From: Bryobacterales bacterium
GTDB taxonomy: Bacteria; Acidobacteriota; Terriglobia; Bryobacterales; Bryobacteraceae
Assembly: GCA_020847045.1 (NCBI GenBank)
Contig: JADLCT010000015.1
Coordinates: 1 to 64,000 of the forward strand
Direction: 5' to 3'
DNA: 64,000 nucleotides
Shown here: piece by piece, positions 26,471 through 38,681 of the stretch
Position numbering within the stretch: the first letter of the stretch is position 1
Layout of the letters: every line of letters begins with the position of its first letter
The notes under the pieces: model-generated
The model's input: the letters and a program-made list of their open reading frames with translations, nothing else
Databases searched by the model: none
Told to the model about the DNA's origin: nothing
Program-made: the position numbers and the translations under genes

Positions 26471-27761
26471 GCTGATGAAAACCGGGGCCGTGATGATGCA
26501 GGCCTCTGGACCACTGGCGCCTCCCAATGAGCCCATCGCCAAGGCCCGCCGGGCGGCGCTCACGCTGCTGAAGCCAACTGAGCCGCAGTTGCAGCATGGC
26601 CTCGAGCTGCATGCCGCCTCGATCGTCATCGAGCCCTACGGCTTTGCGCCGCGCGCGGCTCTGGACGGTGACGCCGTGAGGCGGGCGCTGGAGGCCGGCG
26701 CCTCGGATCACGATCTCGAACACATGATGGACGAGATGGAGAACACGCGCTTCGTGCCCGATCCGGCCGAGCGCGCCGAGTTCGTATCGTCCTGGAAGGC
26801 CTCGGGCGTCACCTGCGTGTTCCAGAACGCCGGGCGCGAGAGCCAGGATCCGCTGAAGCTGCTCCGGCGCCTCGGCTACTTCACCTACGCGCTCGACATG
26901 ATGCGCGACTTCGTGGTCCGCGTCGTGGACGCCGAGGACATACCGGCGGCAAAACAGGCCGGGCGCGTCGCCATGGCTCTGAGCGCCAATGGCGTTCCGT
27001 TGGAGCAGAGGTGGGAGACGGTCCCTTCCGAGTTGGGCCTTCTCGACACCTTCTTTCATCTGGGCATCCGGATGATGCACCTGACCTACAACCGCCGCAA
27101 CATGATCGGCGATGGCTGCGCCGAGCCTTCCGATGCCGGCCTGAGCGATTTCGGCCGCTCCGTGGTCGCCGCGATGAACCGCAGGGGCATCATCGTGGAC
27201 GTGGCGCATTCTGGCCAGCGCACCAGTTACGAGGCGGCCAAGGCGTCCACGAAGCCCATGGTGGCCAGCCATTCCTCGTGCCATGCCCTGCATCCCCACT
27301 ACCGGGCCAAGAAAGACGAGGTGCTCCGGGCCATTGCCGATACAGGGGGCTTCACCGGCATCTGTGCTGTGGCGGATTTCATCGGCCGTTCCCACGACCT
27401 GACGGCGATGCTCGACCACATCGACTACGCCGTGCGGAAGGTTGGCGTGGACCATGTGGCCATCGCCACTGACTTCTCCTACCGCTCCACGCACGCCGGC
27501 GCGGAGTACCGCAAAATCCCCGCACGCCGCAGGCTTCACGCCGGATGGGAGTCCTTCTGGCCCACGCCCATCGCGCGCTTTCCCGAGGGGCAGGAGACCA
27601 TGGCCTGGACAAACTGGCCGCTGTTTACCACCGGGCTGGTGCAGCGCGGTTATAGCGACGCTGACATTCAAAAGCTGATCGGCGGAAACGCGCTGCGTGT
27701 GATGCGCGCCGTGTTTCCGCCGCGTCCGAAGATACCCGGCGCCTCCGCCGCACGTCAATAA
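26457..27761 (+). CDS. M19 (renal dipeptidase-like) protein with altered metal ligands
   Basis: The 434-residue protein has the fold signature of peptidase family M19: HLTYNRRNMIGDGCAEPSD, GLSDFGRSVVAAMNRRGIIVDVAHSG, VASHSSCHALHPHYR and VGVDHVAIATDF. M19 enzymes cleave dipeptides with a binuclear zinc site. The two histidines of the VDVAHSG and ASHS motifs are kept. The N-terminal HxD pair appears lost (the region reads LHAASIVIEPYGF) and the bridging glutamate (usually EGG) lies in SANG. It may be catalytically changed or inactive. AAGGAGG precedes ATG 26457. It overlaps the ROK gene (same operon) and its end overlaps the convergent receptor by 7 bp. Confidence 0.8.
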   Translation: MNRRELMKTGAVMMQASGPLAPPNEPIAKARRAALTLLKPTEPQLQHGLELHAASIVIEPYGFAPRAALDGDAVRRALEAGASDHDLEHMMDEMENTRFVPDPAERAEFVSSWKASGVTCVFQNAGRESQDPLKLLRRLGYFTYALDMMRDFVVRVVDAEDIPAAKQAGRVAMALSANGVPLEQRWETVPSELGLLDTFFHLGIRMMHLTYNRRNMIGDGCAEPSDAGLSDFGRSVVAAMNRRGIIVDVAHSGQRTSYEAAKASTKPMVASHSSCHALHPHYRAKKDEVLRAIADTGGFTGICAVADFIGRSHDLTAMLDHIDYAVRKVGVDHVAIATDFSYRSTHAGAEYRKIPARRRLHAGWESFWPTPIARFPEGQETMAWTNWPLFTTGLVQRGYSDADIQKLIGGNALRVMRAVFPPRPKIPGASAARQ

Positions 27762-30700
27762 ATCAGCTTCAAGCCGAACTGGATGATACGCGGCAGGTTT
27801 CCCTGCGCGTTCACCGTGCCGAACTGCACATTGCCGAACACCTGGTTGGGCGGCGCGAACGTCACCGCGTTCGTGATGTTGTAGATCTCGGCGCGGAACT
27901 GCAGGCTCAGGCGGTCCCGTATGGGAGTGGTCTTGGCGAAGTTCACGTCCACCTGGCTTGTGGAGTCGGCGCGGCATCCGTTGTAGTTGCTCGGCGCGTT
28001 GCCGAACGCATACGCGGGCGGATTGGAGAACACGGAGGCGTCCAGCCAGTTGGTGGCCGTTGGATTCGCCACGCAAGGATTCTGCCCGTTCCAATTCGGC
28101 CGCTGCCCTCCGCCCTGCGAGAACGTGTTGTTGGTCTGCGAGGAGATGCCCAGTGGCCCTCCGGAAAACGCGGACCAGATGCCGCCCACCTGCCAGCCGC
28201 CCAGCAGCCTGCCCACGGCGCTCCGGTTGTTCTTGAAAAACGGCAGCTCATACACGGCGTTGAACAGAAGACGGTGTGTCTGATCGGTGGTGGACACACC
28301 CCATTCCGAGGCGAGATCGTTGTTGTTTTGAAAGCCGTCCGCGCCCAGCACCTCGCCGGCGAACGGGCCCACGCCATAGTCGAACAGCTTCGACCAGGTG
28401 TAAGCCACCATGGCGCTGACGCCGCTGGCATAGCGCTTCTCGACCTTCACCTCCATCGCGTTGTAGTTCGAACTGGCCCAACTGGCGTTCTGCGACGTCA
28501 CGGCGTCGAAGTGGGGAAACGGCCGCAGCAGTTGCGCCCGCGCTACGCGCGGCTGCGACAGGGCGCCCACGGCGATCTGGCCGAAAAACGGATTCGTCAC
28601 CTGGTCGCGCAGCGCGTTGCCCAGGGAAAGCGCCGAGTCGGGCAACTGGTTCCACACGCGATTTTGTTGAAAACCAACGCCACGGCTGCCCGCATAGCCG
28701 ATCTCGAACAGCGTGTTGTACGGCAACTCCTGCTGGATGCTGAAGCTCCACTGTGCGCTGCTGGGAACGTAGTTGCCGCGGTCAAAGAACCCGATGCTCT
28801 GCCCGGCCAGGGTAGACAGACCCAGCGATGATCCGGTGGGACGGTTGAATCCCTGTGGGTAGGGATCGCTCCATTTCACGATCGGCGTCACGCCATCCAG
28901 GCTCGTTGTGATCGAAGTGGATGCCTGAAATCCGCTCACGCCAAACGCGCCCGCCGCACCGCCTATGCCCGTCGTCGCCGCATAGAACAACCCGCCCCCG
29001 GTCCTGATGACCGTCTTGGGAAGCACACGCCAGGCGATTCCCGCGCGGGGCGCCCAGTTGTTTCTATCGGGGTTGGCATTGTTGCGCGGCAAACCGCCGA
29101 CGCCGACGAACGTCAGCCCGCCCCGTGGACTCAGCCCCTCGGCTTTCAACGGGGACGCCACGCCGTAATCGAAATTGGTCAATTGATTGAACCGGTCCGT
29201 GCGCGCGCCTTCATACTCATACCGCAGCCCCCAGTTCACGGTGAGCTTCGAGGTCACCTTCCAGGAGTCCTGAACGAAGAAGCCGGCGTACTTGGTCGTC
29301 ATCGCCAGCGACGGCGCCGGCGTCACGCCGCCTCCCGGGATGCCCAGGAGAAAGGTGGCCAGGCCCAGGCCCGCTGTCGTGCTGGACACTGTCGGATTTG
29401 GCCCCTGCGTCCAGTTGGGCGTGAAATTGAAGACCGTCGCCTGGTCGCCCGTTTGCTGGGCGTTCAACTGAATCACCCGGTACTCGGCGCCAAACTTCAG
29501 TGTGTGGCTGGACAGCGTTTTGGTGAGCGATCCTTGCACGGAATGTGTCGTCGGACCGAAGTTGATCAGGTCCGTCGCGCCAATGAATCCGCCCACAACG
29601 GTGTTGGGGACCGAGCCCGTCCGGGACAGTCCCGTGATGTTGATGGCCGGAAGCGAGATCGGGTCCACCATGCCGCCAATCATGTACGAGGGCAGCCCGA
29701 TGGATGTCACGTCGAAGCCGTCCGAGTACGGCCGCCGGTTGTTCACCAGGCGCGTCACCGAATAGCGGAAGGTACCGAGCAGGCTGGGGGAAAAGGTGTG
29801 CGAATCCTCCACCACCGCGTTCCAGCGCGTGAACACCTGGGGTCCGGCCGTGGGCGAGGAGGACTTCAACTCCTCGCCATACGCCAGCGCGCGGTACAAA
29901 GGCGTGTTGTCGCGCGAGTACCGTACAAAGAGCCTGTTGGCCGCCGTGAAATTGTGATCGCCGCGAATGCTCACGGTGTCTTTCGGCACGCGATTGCCGC
30001 CGGTGCGCGTGTAATTGATACGCCCCAGCGGCTGGCCGGCCTGCATCGGACGCGGCAACAGGGCGGATACTTTGCTGGCTACCGGGTCGATCCGGTTCGC
30101 TGGAATCACGTTGCCGGGGAAAATTGTGCGTGTGAAGCCGCCCGCCACGGCGGTGGTGGTGGCCGGATCGAAGATGTTCACCAGACGGCCGTCGGGAAGA
30201 CGCGCGTTGCTGAAATCGCCGCGCAGTTGGCTCTCCTCGGGCGTCACTGCCGTGAAGGTGATTCCCTGCGTGAAACGCACAAGCTCCGTGTTGAAAAAGA
30301 AGAAGGTCCGGTTGCGTCCATCATAGAGCTTGGGGATGTAGACGGGGCCGCCCACCGTTCCGCCAAACTGGTTGAACCGGAAAGGGGCCTTGGCTGTGTT
30401 GCTCAGCTTGGCGAAATAGTCGTTGTCGCTGAGCTTCTCATGGCGGAAAAATTCATAGGCCGTGAAGTGCAGATCATTCGTCCCGCTTCGCGTCACAACG
30501 TTGAACACTCCGCCCGCCGCGCGCCCGTACTCCGCGCTGAACGAGTTGGTCTCCACCTTGAACTCCTGCACCATGTCCGGATTGGCATTGATTACGGGCT
30601 GGTTTTGCGACGAGGTGGAATTTGGCGCGCCGTCCAGGAGAAACTCGTTCGCCGAAGCGCGCTGTCCGTTGATCGAGTAGGCCACCGTGGAGATCTGATC

Positions 30701-31198
30701 GATCACGACATTGTTCACGCCGCCCGAAGGCCGCACGCCGGGCACCAGCATGGCCAGCGCGTATGTGTTCCGCCCGAGCAACGGCAACTCGGTCACCTGC
30801 TTGTTCCCGATCACCTGCCCGAGAGTTGAGCTTTCGCTGTCCAGCAACTGTGTCTGCGCGCGCACCTCGACGGTTTCGCTCAAGGAGCCGACCTTCAACG
30901 TCAGGTCCATCCGGGCCACCTGCTGCACAGTCAATTCGAGGCCGGTCTGTTTCACAGGCACGAATCCCTGTTTTGTGATGGAAACCTCGTACTGCCCTGG
31001 CTGCAGCGAAGGAAGCGTGTAGTAGCCTTCGGAATTCGACGTCGTGGCGGCTTCAATCCCGGTGTCCGCCGAACGCGCCTTCACTTCCGCGCCCGGCACC
31101 ACGGCTCCCGTCTGATCGGTGATGCGTCCGGTCAACGTCGCCACCTGCGCGGACGCGGCCAGCGCGCAGCACAAGCCAATGAACGTGATTCGATACAT
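27755..31198 (-). CDS. Oar-like TonB-dependent outer-membrane receptor
   Basis: This is a 1147-residue receptor starting at ATG 31198, with AGGGGG just upstream and a signal peptide (MYRITFIGLCCALAASAQ). The open frame extends 59 codons further, but those codons cross the promoter at 31292-31319 and have no signal character. A carboxypeptidase-regulatory domain (about 20-105), a plug with LPLLGRNTYALAMLVPGV and FSAEYGRAAGGVFNVVTRSG, and a beta-barrel ending LGLKLIY (LIY aromatic terminus) follow. It is convergent with the M19 gene. No co-transcribed enzyme is obvious, so the ligand is unknown. Confidence 0.92.
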   Translation of the reverse strand: MYRITFIGLCCALAASAQVATLTGRITDQTGAVVPGAEVKARSADTGIEAATTSNSEGYYTLPSLQPGQYEVSITKQGFVPVKQTGLELTVQQVARMDLTLKVGSLSETVEVRAQTQLLDSESSTLGQVIGNKQVTELPLLGRNTYALAMLVPGVRPSGGVNNVVIDQISTVAYSINGQRASANEFLLDGAPNSTSSQNQPVINANPDMVQEFKVETNSFSAEYGRAAGGVFNVVTRSGTNDLHFTAYEFFRHEKLSDNDYFAKLSNTAKAPFRFNQFGGTVGGPVYIPKLYDGRNRTFFFFNTELVRFTQGITFTAVTPEESQLRGDFSNARLPDGRLVNIFDPATTTAVAGGFTRTIFPGNVIPANRIDPVASKVSALLPRPMQAGQPLGRINYTRTGGNRVPKDTVSIRGDHNFTAANRLFVRYSRDNTPLYRALAYGEELKSSSPTAGPQVFTRWNAVVEDSHTFSPSLLGTFRYSVTRLVNNRRPYSDGFDVTSIGLPSYMIGGMVDPISLPAINITGLSRTGSVPNTVVGGFIGATDLINFGPTTHSVQGSLTKTLSSHTLKFGAEYRVIQLNAQQTGDQATVFNFTPNWTQGPNPTVSSTTAGLGLATFLLGIPGGGVTPAPSLAMTTKYAGFFVQDSWKVTSKLTVNWGLRYEYEGARTDRFNQLTNFDYGVASPLKAEGLSPRGGLTFVGVGGLPRNNANPDRNNWAPRAGIAWRVLPKTVIRTGGGLFYAATTGIGGAAGAFGVSGFQASTSITTSLDGVTPIVKWSDPYPQGFNRPTGSSLGLSTLAGQSIGFFDRGNYVPSSAQWSFSIQQELPYNTLFEIGYAGSRGVGFQQNRVWNQLPDSALSLGNALRDQVTNPFFGQIAVGALSQPRVARAQLLRPFPHFDAVTSQNASWASSNYNAMEVKVEKRYASGVSAMVAYTWSKLFDYGVGPFAGEVLGADGFQNNNDLASEWGVSTTDQTHRLLFNAVYELPFFKNNRSAVGRLLGGWQVGGIWSAFSGGPLGISSQTNNTFSQGGGQRPNWNGQNPCVANPTATNWLDASVFSNPPAYAFGNAPSNYNGCRADSTSQVDVNFAKTTPIRDRLSLQFRAEIYNITNAVTFAPPNQVFGNVQFGTVNAQGNLPRIIQFGLKLIY

Positions 31199-31291
31199 CG
31201 CAACCCCCTGTCTCCATTCCCAGTCCGTCGCGGCGCGTGCACCGCGATTCTGCCTCATCCGGATCCCCACACGGGTCTCCCGGCAACGTGC

Positions 31292-31319
31292 AGTATACAT
31301 CCACGGATAGGATTGGCAA
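31292..31319 (-). promoter_or_regulatory. promoter of the Oar-like receptor gene
   Basis: Minus strand: TTGCCA (31314-31319), 16 bp, TATACT (31292-31297). The predicted start is near 31285, about 87 nt before ATG 31198. Confidence 0.55.
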
Positions 31320-31335
31320 CGGGAGGGGCGGACAG

Positions 31336-35138
<3,803 letters not shown>

Positions 35139-35142
<4 letters not shown>

Positions 35143-35180
35143 GCCCTTCCAGCCGAGTGCCCCTTGCCGATATAAGCCAT
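35139..35180 (-). CDS. possible 13-residue leader peptide overlapping metH
   Basis: ATG 35180 opens a 13-codon frame ([13 protein letters not shown]) whose stop TGA overlaps the metH start as ATGA. A TATCCT -10 lies exactly 8 nt upstream of this ATG, so the transcript would start at the leader codon. Coupled re-initiation at metH is plausible, but the frame is short and could be chance; the GGAAGG before metH may suffice on its own. Confidence 0.35.
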
Positions 35181-35188
35181 GTTCTTAC

Positions 35189-35194
35189 AGGATA
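35189..35194 (-). promoter_or_regulatory. -10 of metH transcript
   Basis: TATCCT on the minus strand, 8 nt before ATG 35180 and about 45 nt before the metH start. The resulting leader is too short for a cobalamin or SAM riboswitch. Confidence 0.45.
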
Positions 35195-35245
35195 ACCGCC
35201 GCGGACGGTCCTTCACCCGCTCGGGGGCGATGCGGGCGCGGGCCG

Positions 35246-36907
35246 CTACAGCCGCCGCACGGCCACCAGCGTCAGATCGTCGGCGGCGGGCGCCACGCCC
35301 ATGAACTGGTCGAGACGTTGCTGCAGATGCGCAAGCACCTCACCGGCGCTCAGGCCGCCGGCGTGGCGGAGCGCGGTTTCGAAGCGCTCTTCGCCAAACT
35401 CCTCGCCCTCTCCGGAAACGGCCTCGGTGGCGCCGTCGCTGTACAGCACAAGCAGATCGCCATGGTGGAGCGCGCCGTGGTAGGCGCCATACTGCTGGTT
35501 CTTGAGGACGCCCATCACCGGACCGCCTCCGGGAAGCGTTTCCAGCGCGCCGCCGGCCCGCAGGATGTACGGCGGATTGTGCCCGGCGTTGGCGTATGTG
35601 AACTCGCCCGTGGCCGCGTCGAGAATGGCGATGAAAAACGTGATGAAACGGTTCTCCGGACAACTGGCCGAGACGCTGCGGTTGAGCCGCGTCAGGAAGA
35701 GCGCCAGATCCTCGGTCTCCTCGCTGAGCACCTGCACGCGCGCCTGCAGGCTGGACATGAGCAGCGCGGCTGACATGCCTTTGCCGGCCACGTCGCCGAC
35801 GATCACGCCCAGCCGGCTGCCGGCCAGACGCAGGTAGTCAAAGTAGTCGCCGCCCACCGAACGGCAGGGCAGGCTGACGCCGGCCACGTCGAGACCAGCC
35901 ACCCTCGGGGCTTCCCGCGGCAGCAGGTTGCGCTGGATTTCAGCCGCCTGCCCCACCTCCTTCGACAACAGGCGCTCGGCCTGCTCCACCTCGATCAGCC
36001 GCGCGTTCTCGATGCGGATGGCGGCGACGTTGGCCATGACGGTGAGCAGGTTCAGATCCTCGGCCGAGAAGGTGCGCCGCGGGTCGTTCGTGTCGATGTA
36101 GATCAGCCCGATCACGTCGTCCTTGGTTTGCAGAGGCACGGCGATCAGACTTTTCACATCCTGGGCGAACAGGGTGCTGGAGCCGCGGAGGGTTTCATCG
36201 GCGCCGGCGTCGTCCACCAGAACGGAGGCGCGCAGTTTCAGAACGCGGTCGCGGATGGCCTCGCTCACGCGGAGCCCGTCGCCCCGCAGGGAGCGCACGG
36301 CAAGGCGTTCGCCTTCGCAGGTGGCCAGCATGCCGCGGCGGCCGCCCACGCTCTTCATGGCGAGATCGAGAATCACCTCGAAAAGCTCGGCCAGAGGCCG
36401 GTGTCCGGCGAGTTCGCGGCCGGCCTCCATGAGGGCCTGGACGCGCGAAGCACCCGTGATCATTCCGGTGCTGAGAGCCTGCTCGATGCTCGATCCGCCC
36501 CGGCTCACCAGGCGGTCGAGCGTAGTCACGACGCTATTGCCGGCCAGGCCCGGGCCGCTGTCGTCACGGACAAACACGACGGTCTGCTCCATGGCGTGGG
36601 CCGGATCGTGATAGGTGAGCGTGACGCGCCCGGCGTGCAAACGGTCGCCCGAAGCAAGGCGGGTCCGGCCTTCCAGCCGTTCCCCGTTCAGCAGCGTGCC
36701 GTTCTTGGAGCCCTGGTCGGTGGCGAACCACGCGCCCAGTTCGCGATCCAGCAGAAGGTGGCGGCGCGATAAAACGGCGTCCTCGGGGTAAGCGAGATCG
36801 TTGTCGGAGGCGCGTCCCAGGGTGACGCGGTCCGCGGCGAGGGGATAGATGCGGCGCGTGCCGTCTTGCAGCGTGATGATGAGCGAAAGTGAGGTGGGAG
36901 TCACCAT
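35246..36907 (-). CDS. FHA-GAF-PP2C (SpoIIE-type) serine phosphatase
   Basis: The 553-residue signalling protein has three modules. An FHA phosphothreonine-binding domain (about 10-100: VTLGRASDNDLAYPEDAVLSRRH, SKNGTLLNGERL) comes first. A GAF sensor domain (about 160-310: LIAVPLQTKDDVIGLIYIDTNDP) is next. A SpoIIE/RsbU-type PP2C phosphatase (about 330-553) follows, with metal-binding GDVAGKGMSAALLMS and LYSDGATEA. Such proteins dephosphorylate anti-sigma antagonists or other phosphoserine targets, and the FHA module would recruit it to a phosphorylated Ser/Thr-kinase partner. It is cytoplasmic, with no membrane segment. No kinase, anti-sigma or antagonist gene is adjacent, so it acts in trans. 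It lies about 100 bp upstream of metH. Confidence 0.93.
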   Translation of the reverse strand: MVTPTSLSLIITLQDGTRRIYPLAADRVTLGRASDNDLAYPEDAVLSRRHLLLDRELGAWFATDQGSKNGTLLNGERLEGRTRLASGDRLHAGRVTLTYHDPAHAMEQTVVFVRDDSGPGLAGNSVVTTLDRLVSRGGSSIEQALSTGMITGASRVQALMEAGRELAGHRPLAELFEVILDLAMKSVGGRRGMLATCEGERLAVRSLRGDGLRVSEAIRDRVLKLRASVLVDDAGADETLRGSSTLFAQDVKSLIAVPLQTKDDVIGLIYIDTNDPRRTFSAEDLNLLTVMANVAAIRIENARLIEVEQAERLLSKEVGQAAEIQRNLLPREAPRVAGLDVAGVSLPCRSVGGDYFDYLRLAGSRLGVIVGDVAGKGMSAALLMSSLQARVQVLSEETEDLALFLTRLNRSVSASCPENRFITFFIAILDAATGEFTYANAGHNPPYILRAGGALETLPGGGPVMGVLKNQQYGAYHGALHHGDLLVLYSDGATEAVSGEGEEFGEERFETALRHAGGLSAGEVLAHLQQRLDQFMGVAPAADDLTLVAVRRL

Positions 36908-36980
36908 ACGGCCAAATGGAAGCGAGCCGGCTCACCCGGCGAGCGCGGAGCGTGGGCCGCGGGCGAATCCCCAGTATCGC

Positions 36981-38675
36981 TCAGCGGCCAGTCCGCTTCA
37001 CATCCACGTAGAGGGCTCCAGTTTCGGCCTGTCCGGCTTTCACCAGGGGCTCCAGTTGTCCCGGTCCCTGGGGCAGCGAAGCGCGAGCAATCGTGGCGGA
37101 CTCGGCGCCAGCTTCGAAATTCTGCGCACCGGAGAAGGCGCCCAGCCGAACCTCGACCCGGCCCGGCGCGGCGGCCTTGGCAAAGCGGACGGTGACGTCG
37201 TAGTGGCCTGAATTCCGCACATCCACCTCCCAGTGGCCAATGCCGTTGGCCTCCCAACTGGCCCGTGGACCGCGCCAGTCCTGGCGCGTGAGAGTGACGG
37301 GATTCTCCTGCGGCGCGCCCAGTGCGATGCGCGGCGGCTCGAAATTGCGTTCGGCGGAGACGGAGGCGAACCACTCCTCAACGCCCTTGCGCATGCCGGC
37401 CACGATGCCGGGTTCGCTGCTGGCGATGTCGTGCTGTTCAGCCGGATCAGCGGCCAGATCGTAGAGTTCTCCGCCGTTCACGAGCTTGTACTGTTGCGTG
37501 CGCGCGGCGCAGGCGCGGAAGAGTTCGGGACGGTCGCCACGGTGCCATTGCGTGTAGAGCGTGCGCCCGGGCCACGCCGCGGTCCGCCCTTCCAAAAGTG
37601 GAACCAGGCTGCGCCCGTCCATGATCCGCCCGGCGGGGGTGCGTCCGGGCGGGAGTTTGACGCCGCATAGTTCGGCCAGAGTGGGAACCACGTCGATATG
37701 CGCGGCGATGCGGTCCACCTGCGCGGGCTTCACGCGGCCGGGCCAGCGGAAGAAAAACGGCACGCGGATGCCGCCCTGGTAGACTGTGCCCTTGCGCCCA
37801 CGCATGCCGGCGTTGTAGCGCGGCTGTTGCGGGCCGTTATCCGTGAGGAAGATCAGGATCGTGTCGCGGTCGAGTTCGAGGCGCGTCAGCGCGGCCAACA
37901 GACGTCCCATGTTCTCGTCCAGGTTGCGGCACATGCCATACACCTTGGCCGTTGTCTCATCGAGGCCCTTGGCGGCAAATGGCTTCCAGTATTCATCGGC
38001 GATTTGCAATGGCGTGTGCGGCGCGTTGGTGGCAATGTAGGTGAAGAACGGATGGCGGCGGTTGCGCTCCACGAAGGCGATGGCCTCCCGGAAGAAGATG
38101 TCGGTGCAGTAGCCGGAGCGCTTCTCCCACTTGCCTTGCACCTTGAGCAGTGGATCGGTATACAGGTTGCCCGGCGGGTCAGAGGGCTGCGTGAGGCCGC
38201 CTCCCGTGCACACGACGGAGTCCTCAAAGCCCTGGTCCATGGGGCGCAAGGGGTAGTTATCGCCGAGATGCCATTTGCCGAAGATCCCCGTGCGGTATCC
38301 GGCGGGCTTCAGGATTTCGGCCAGTGTCACTTCGTCGGGCCACATCATGGACCGCCCCAGGTAGGTGTCCACAATGCCCGTACGGTAGTTGTAACGGCCC
38401 GTGAGCAGCGACGACCGCGTGGGCGAGCACACCGGACACACCTGAAACTGCGTGAACTGGGCGCTCTCCCGGCCGATGCGGTCGAGATTGGGCGTGCTCA
38501 GATGCGGATTGCCGTGCAGCGAGAGGTCGCCATAGCCCTGGTCATCGCTCATCACGAGGATGACGTTGGGAGGCCGCCGCGACTGGCCGCGCGCCGCCGT
38601 TTGGACGAAGGGAGCGGCGAGAGACGTGGCGAAGGAGGCCGTGAAGGATTGGGCAAGGCGGCGGCGGGTGAGCAT
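36981..38675 (-). CDS. Tat-exported sulfatase with C-terminal beta-sandwich
   Basis: This 564-residue family S1 sulfatase has a twin-arginine export signal (MLTRRRLAQSFTASFATSLAA), the metal motif MSDDQGYGD (about 42-50), the formylglycine motif CSPTR with Cys83 as the residue to be converted, and NAPHTPLQ, GKWHLGDNYPL and LTDNGPQ motifs. The last 110 residues form an extra beta-sandwich (WEANGIGHWEVDVRNSGHYD...), possibly a glycan-binding module. A formylglycine-generating enzyme or anaerobic maturase must act on it; none is in the window. It lies 6 bp behind the second sulfatase, the last gene of the operon acetyltransferase-sulfatase-sulfatase. The glycan is unknown. Confidence 0.93.
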   Translation of the reverse strand: MLTRRRLAQSFTASFATSLAAPFVQTAARGQSRRPPNVILVMSDDQGYGDLSLHGNPHLSTPNLDRIGRESAQFTQFQVCPVCSPTRSSLLTGRYNYRTGIVDTYLGRSMMWPDEVTLAEILKPAGYRTGIFGKWHLGDNYPLRPMDQGFEDSVVCTGGGLTQPSDPPGNLYTDPLLKVQGKWEKRSGYCTDIFFREAIAFVERNRRHPFFTYIATNAPHTPLQIADEYWKPFAAKGLDETTAKVYGMCRNLDENMGRLLAALTRLELDRDTILIFLTDNGPQQPRYNAGMRGRKGTVYQGGIRVPFFFRWPGRVKPAQVDRIAAHIDVVPTLAELCGVKLPPGRTPAGRIMDGRSLVPLLEGRTAAWPGRTLYTQWHRGDRPELFRACAARTQQYKLVNGGELYDLAADPAEQHDIASSEPGIVAGMRKGVEEWFASVSAERNFEPPRIALGAPQENPVTLTRQDWRGPRASWEANGIGHWEVDVRNSGHYDVTVRFAKAAAPGRVEVRLGAFSGAQNFEAGAESATIARASLPQGPGQLEPLVKAGQAETGALYVDVKRTGR

Positions 38676-38681
38676 GTTTCC

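Noticed and set aside
26280-28094. 604-codon minus-strand frame across the M19 gene
   Set aside because: It overlaps two well-supported genes and has Arg-rich, domain-free sequence.
29183-30829. 548-codon plus-strand frame opposite the Oar receptor at 27755-31198
   Set aside because: The composition is rich in Arg, Gly and His with no family pattern. The opposite strand is a clear receptor.
13961-31198. Classical SusC/SusD polysaccharide utilisation loci
   Set aside because: The receptors are Oar-like and no SusD-type lipoprotein gene is present next to any of them, so the Bacteroidetes model does not apply directly.
35143-35245. Cobalamin or SAM riboswitch upstream of metH
   Set aside because: The gap is about 100 bp and the predicted transcript start leaves under 50 nt of leader. 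No conserved cobalamin-box-like segment is visible.
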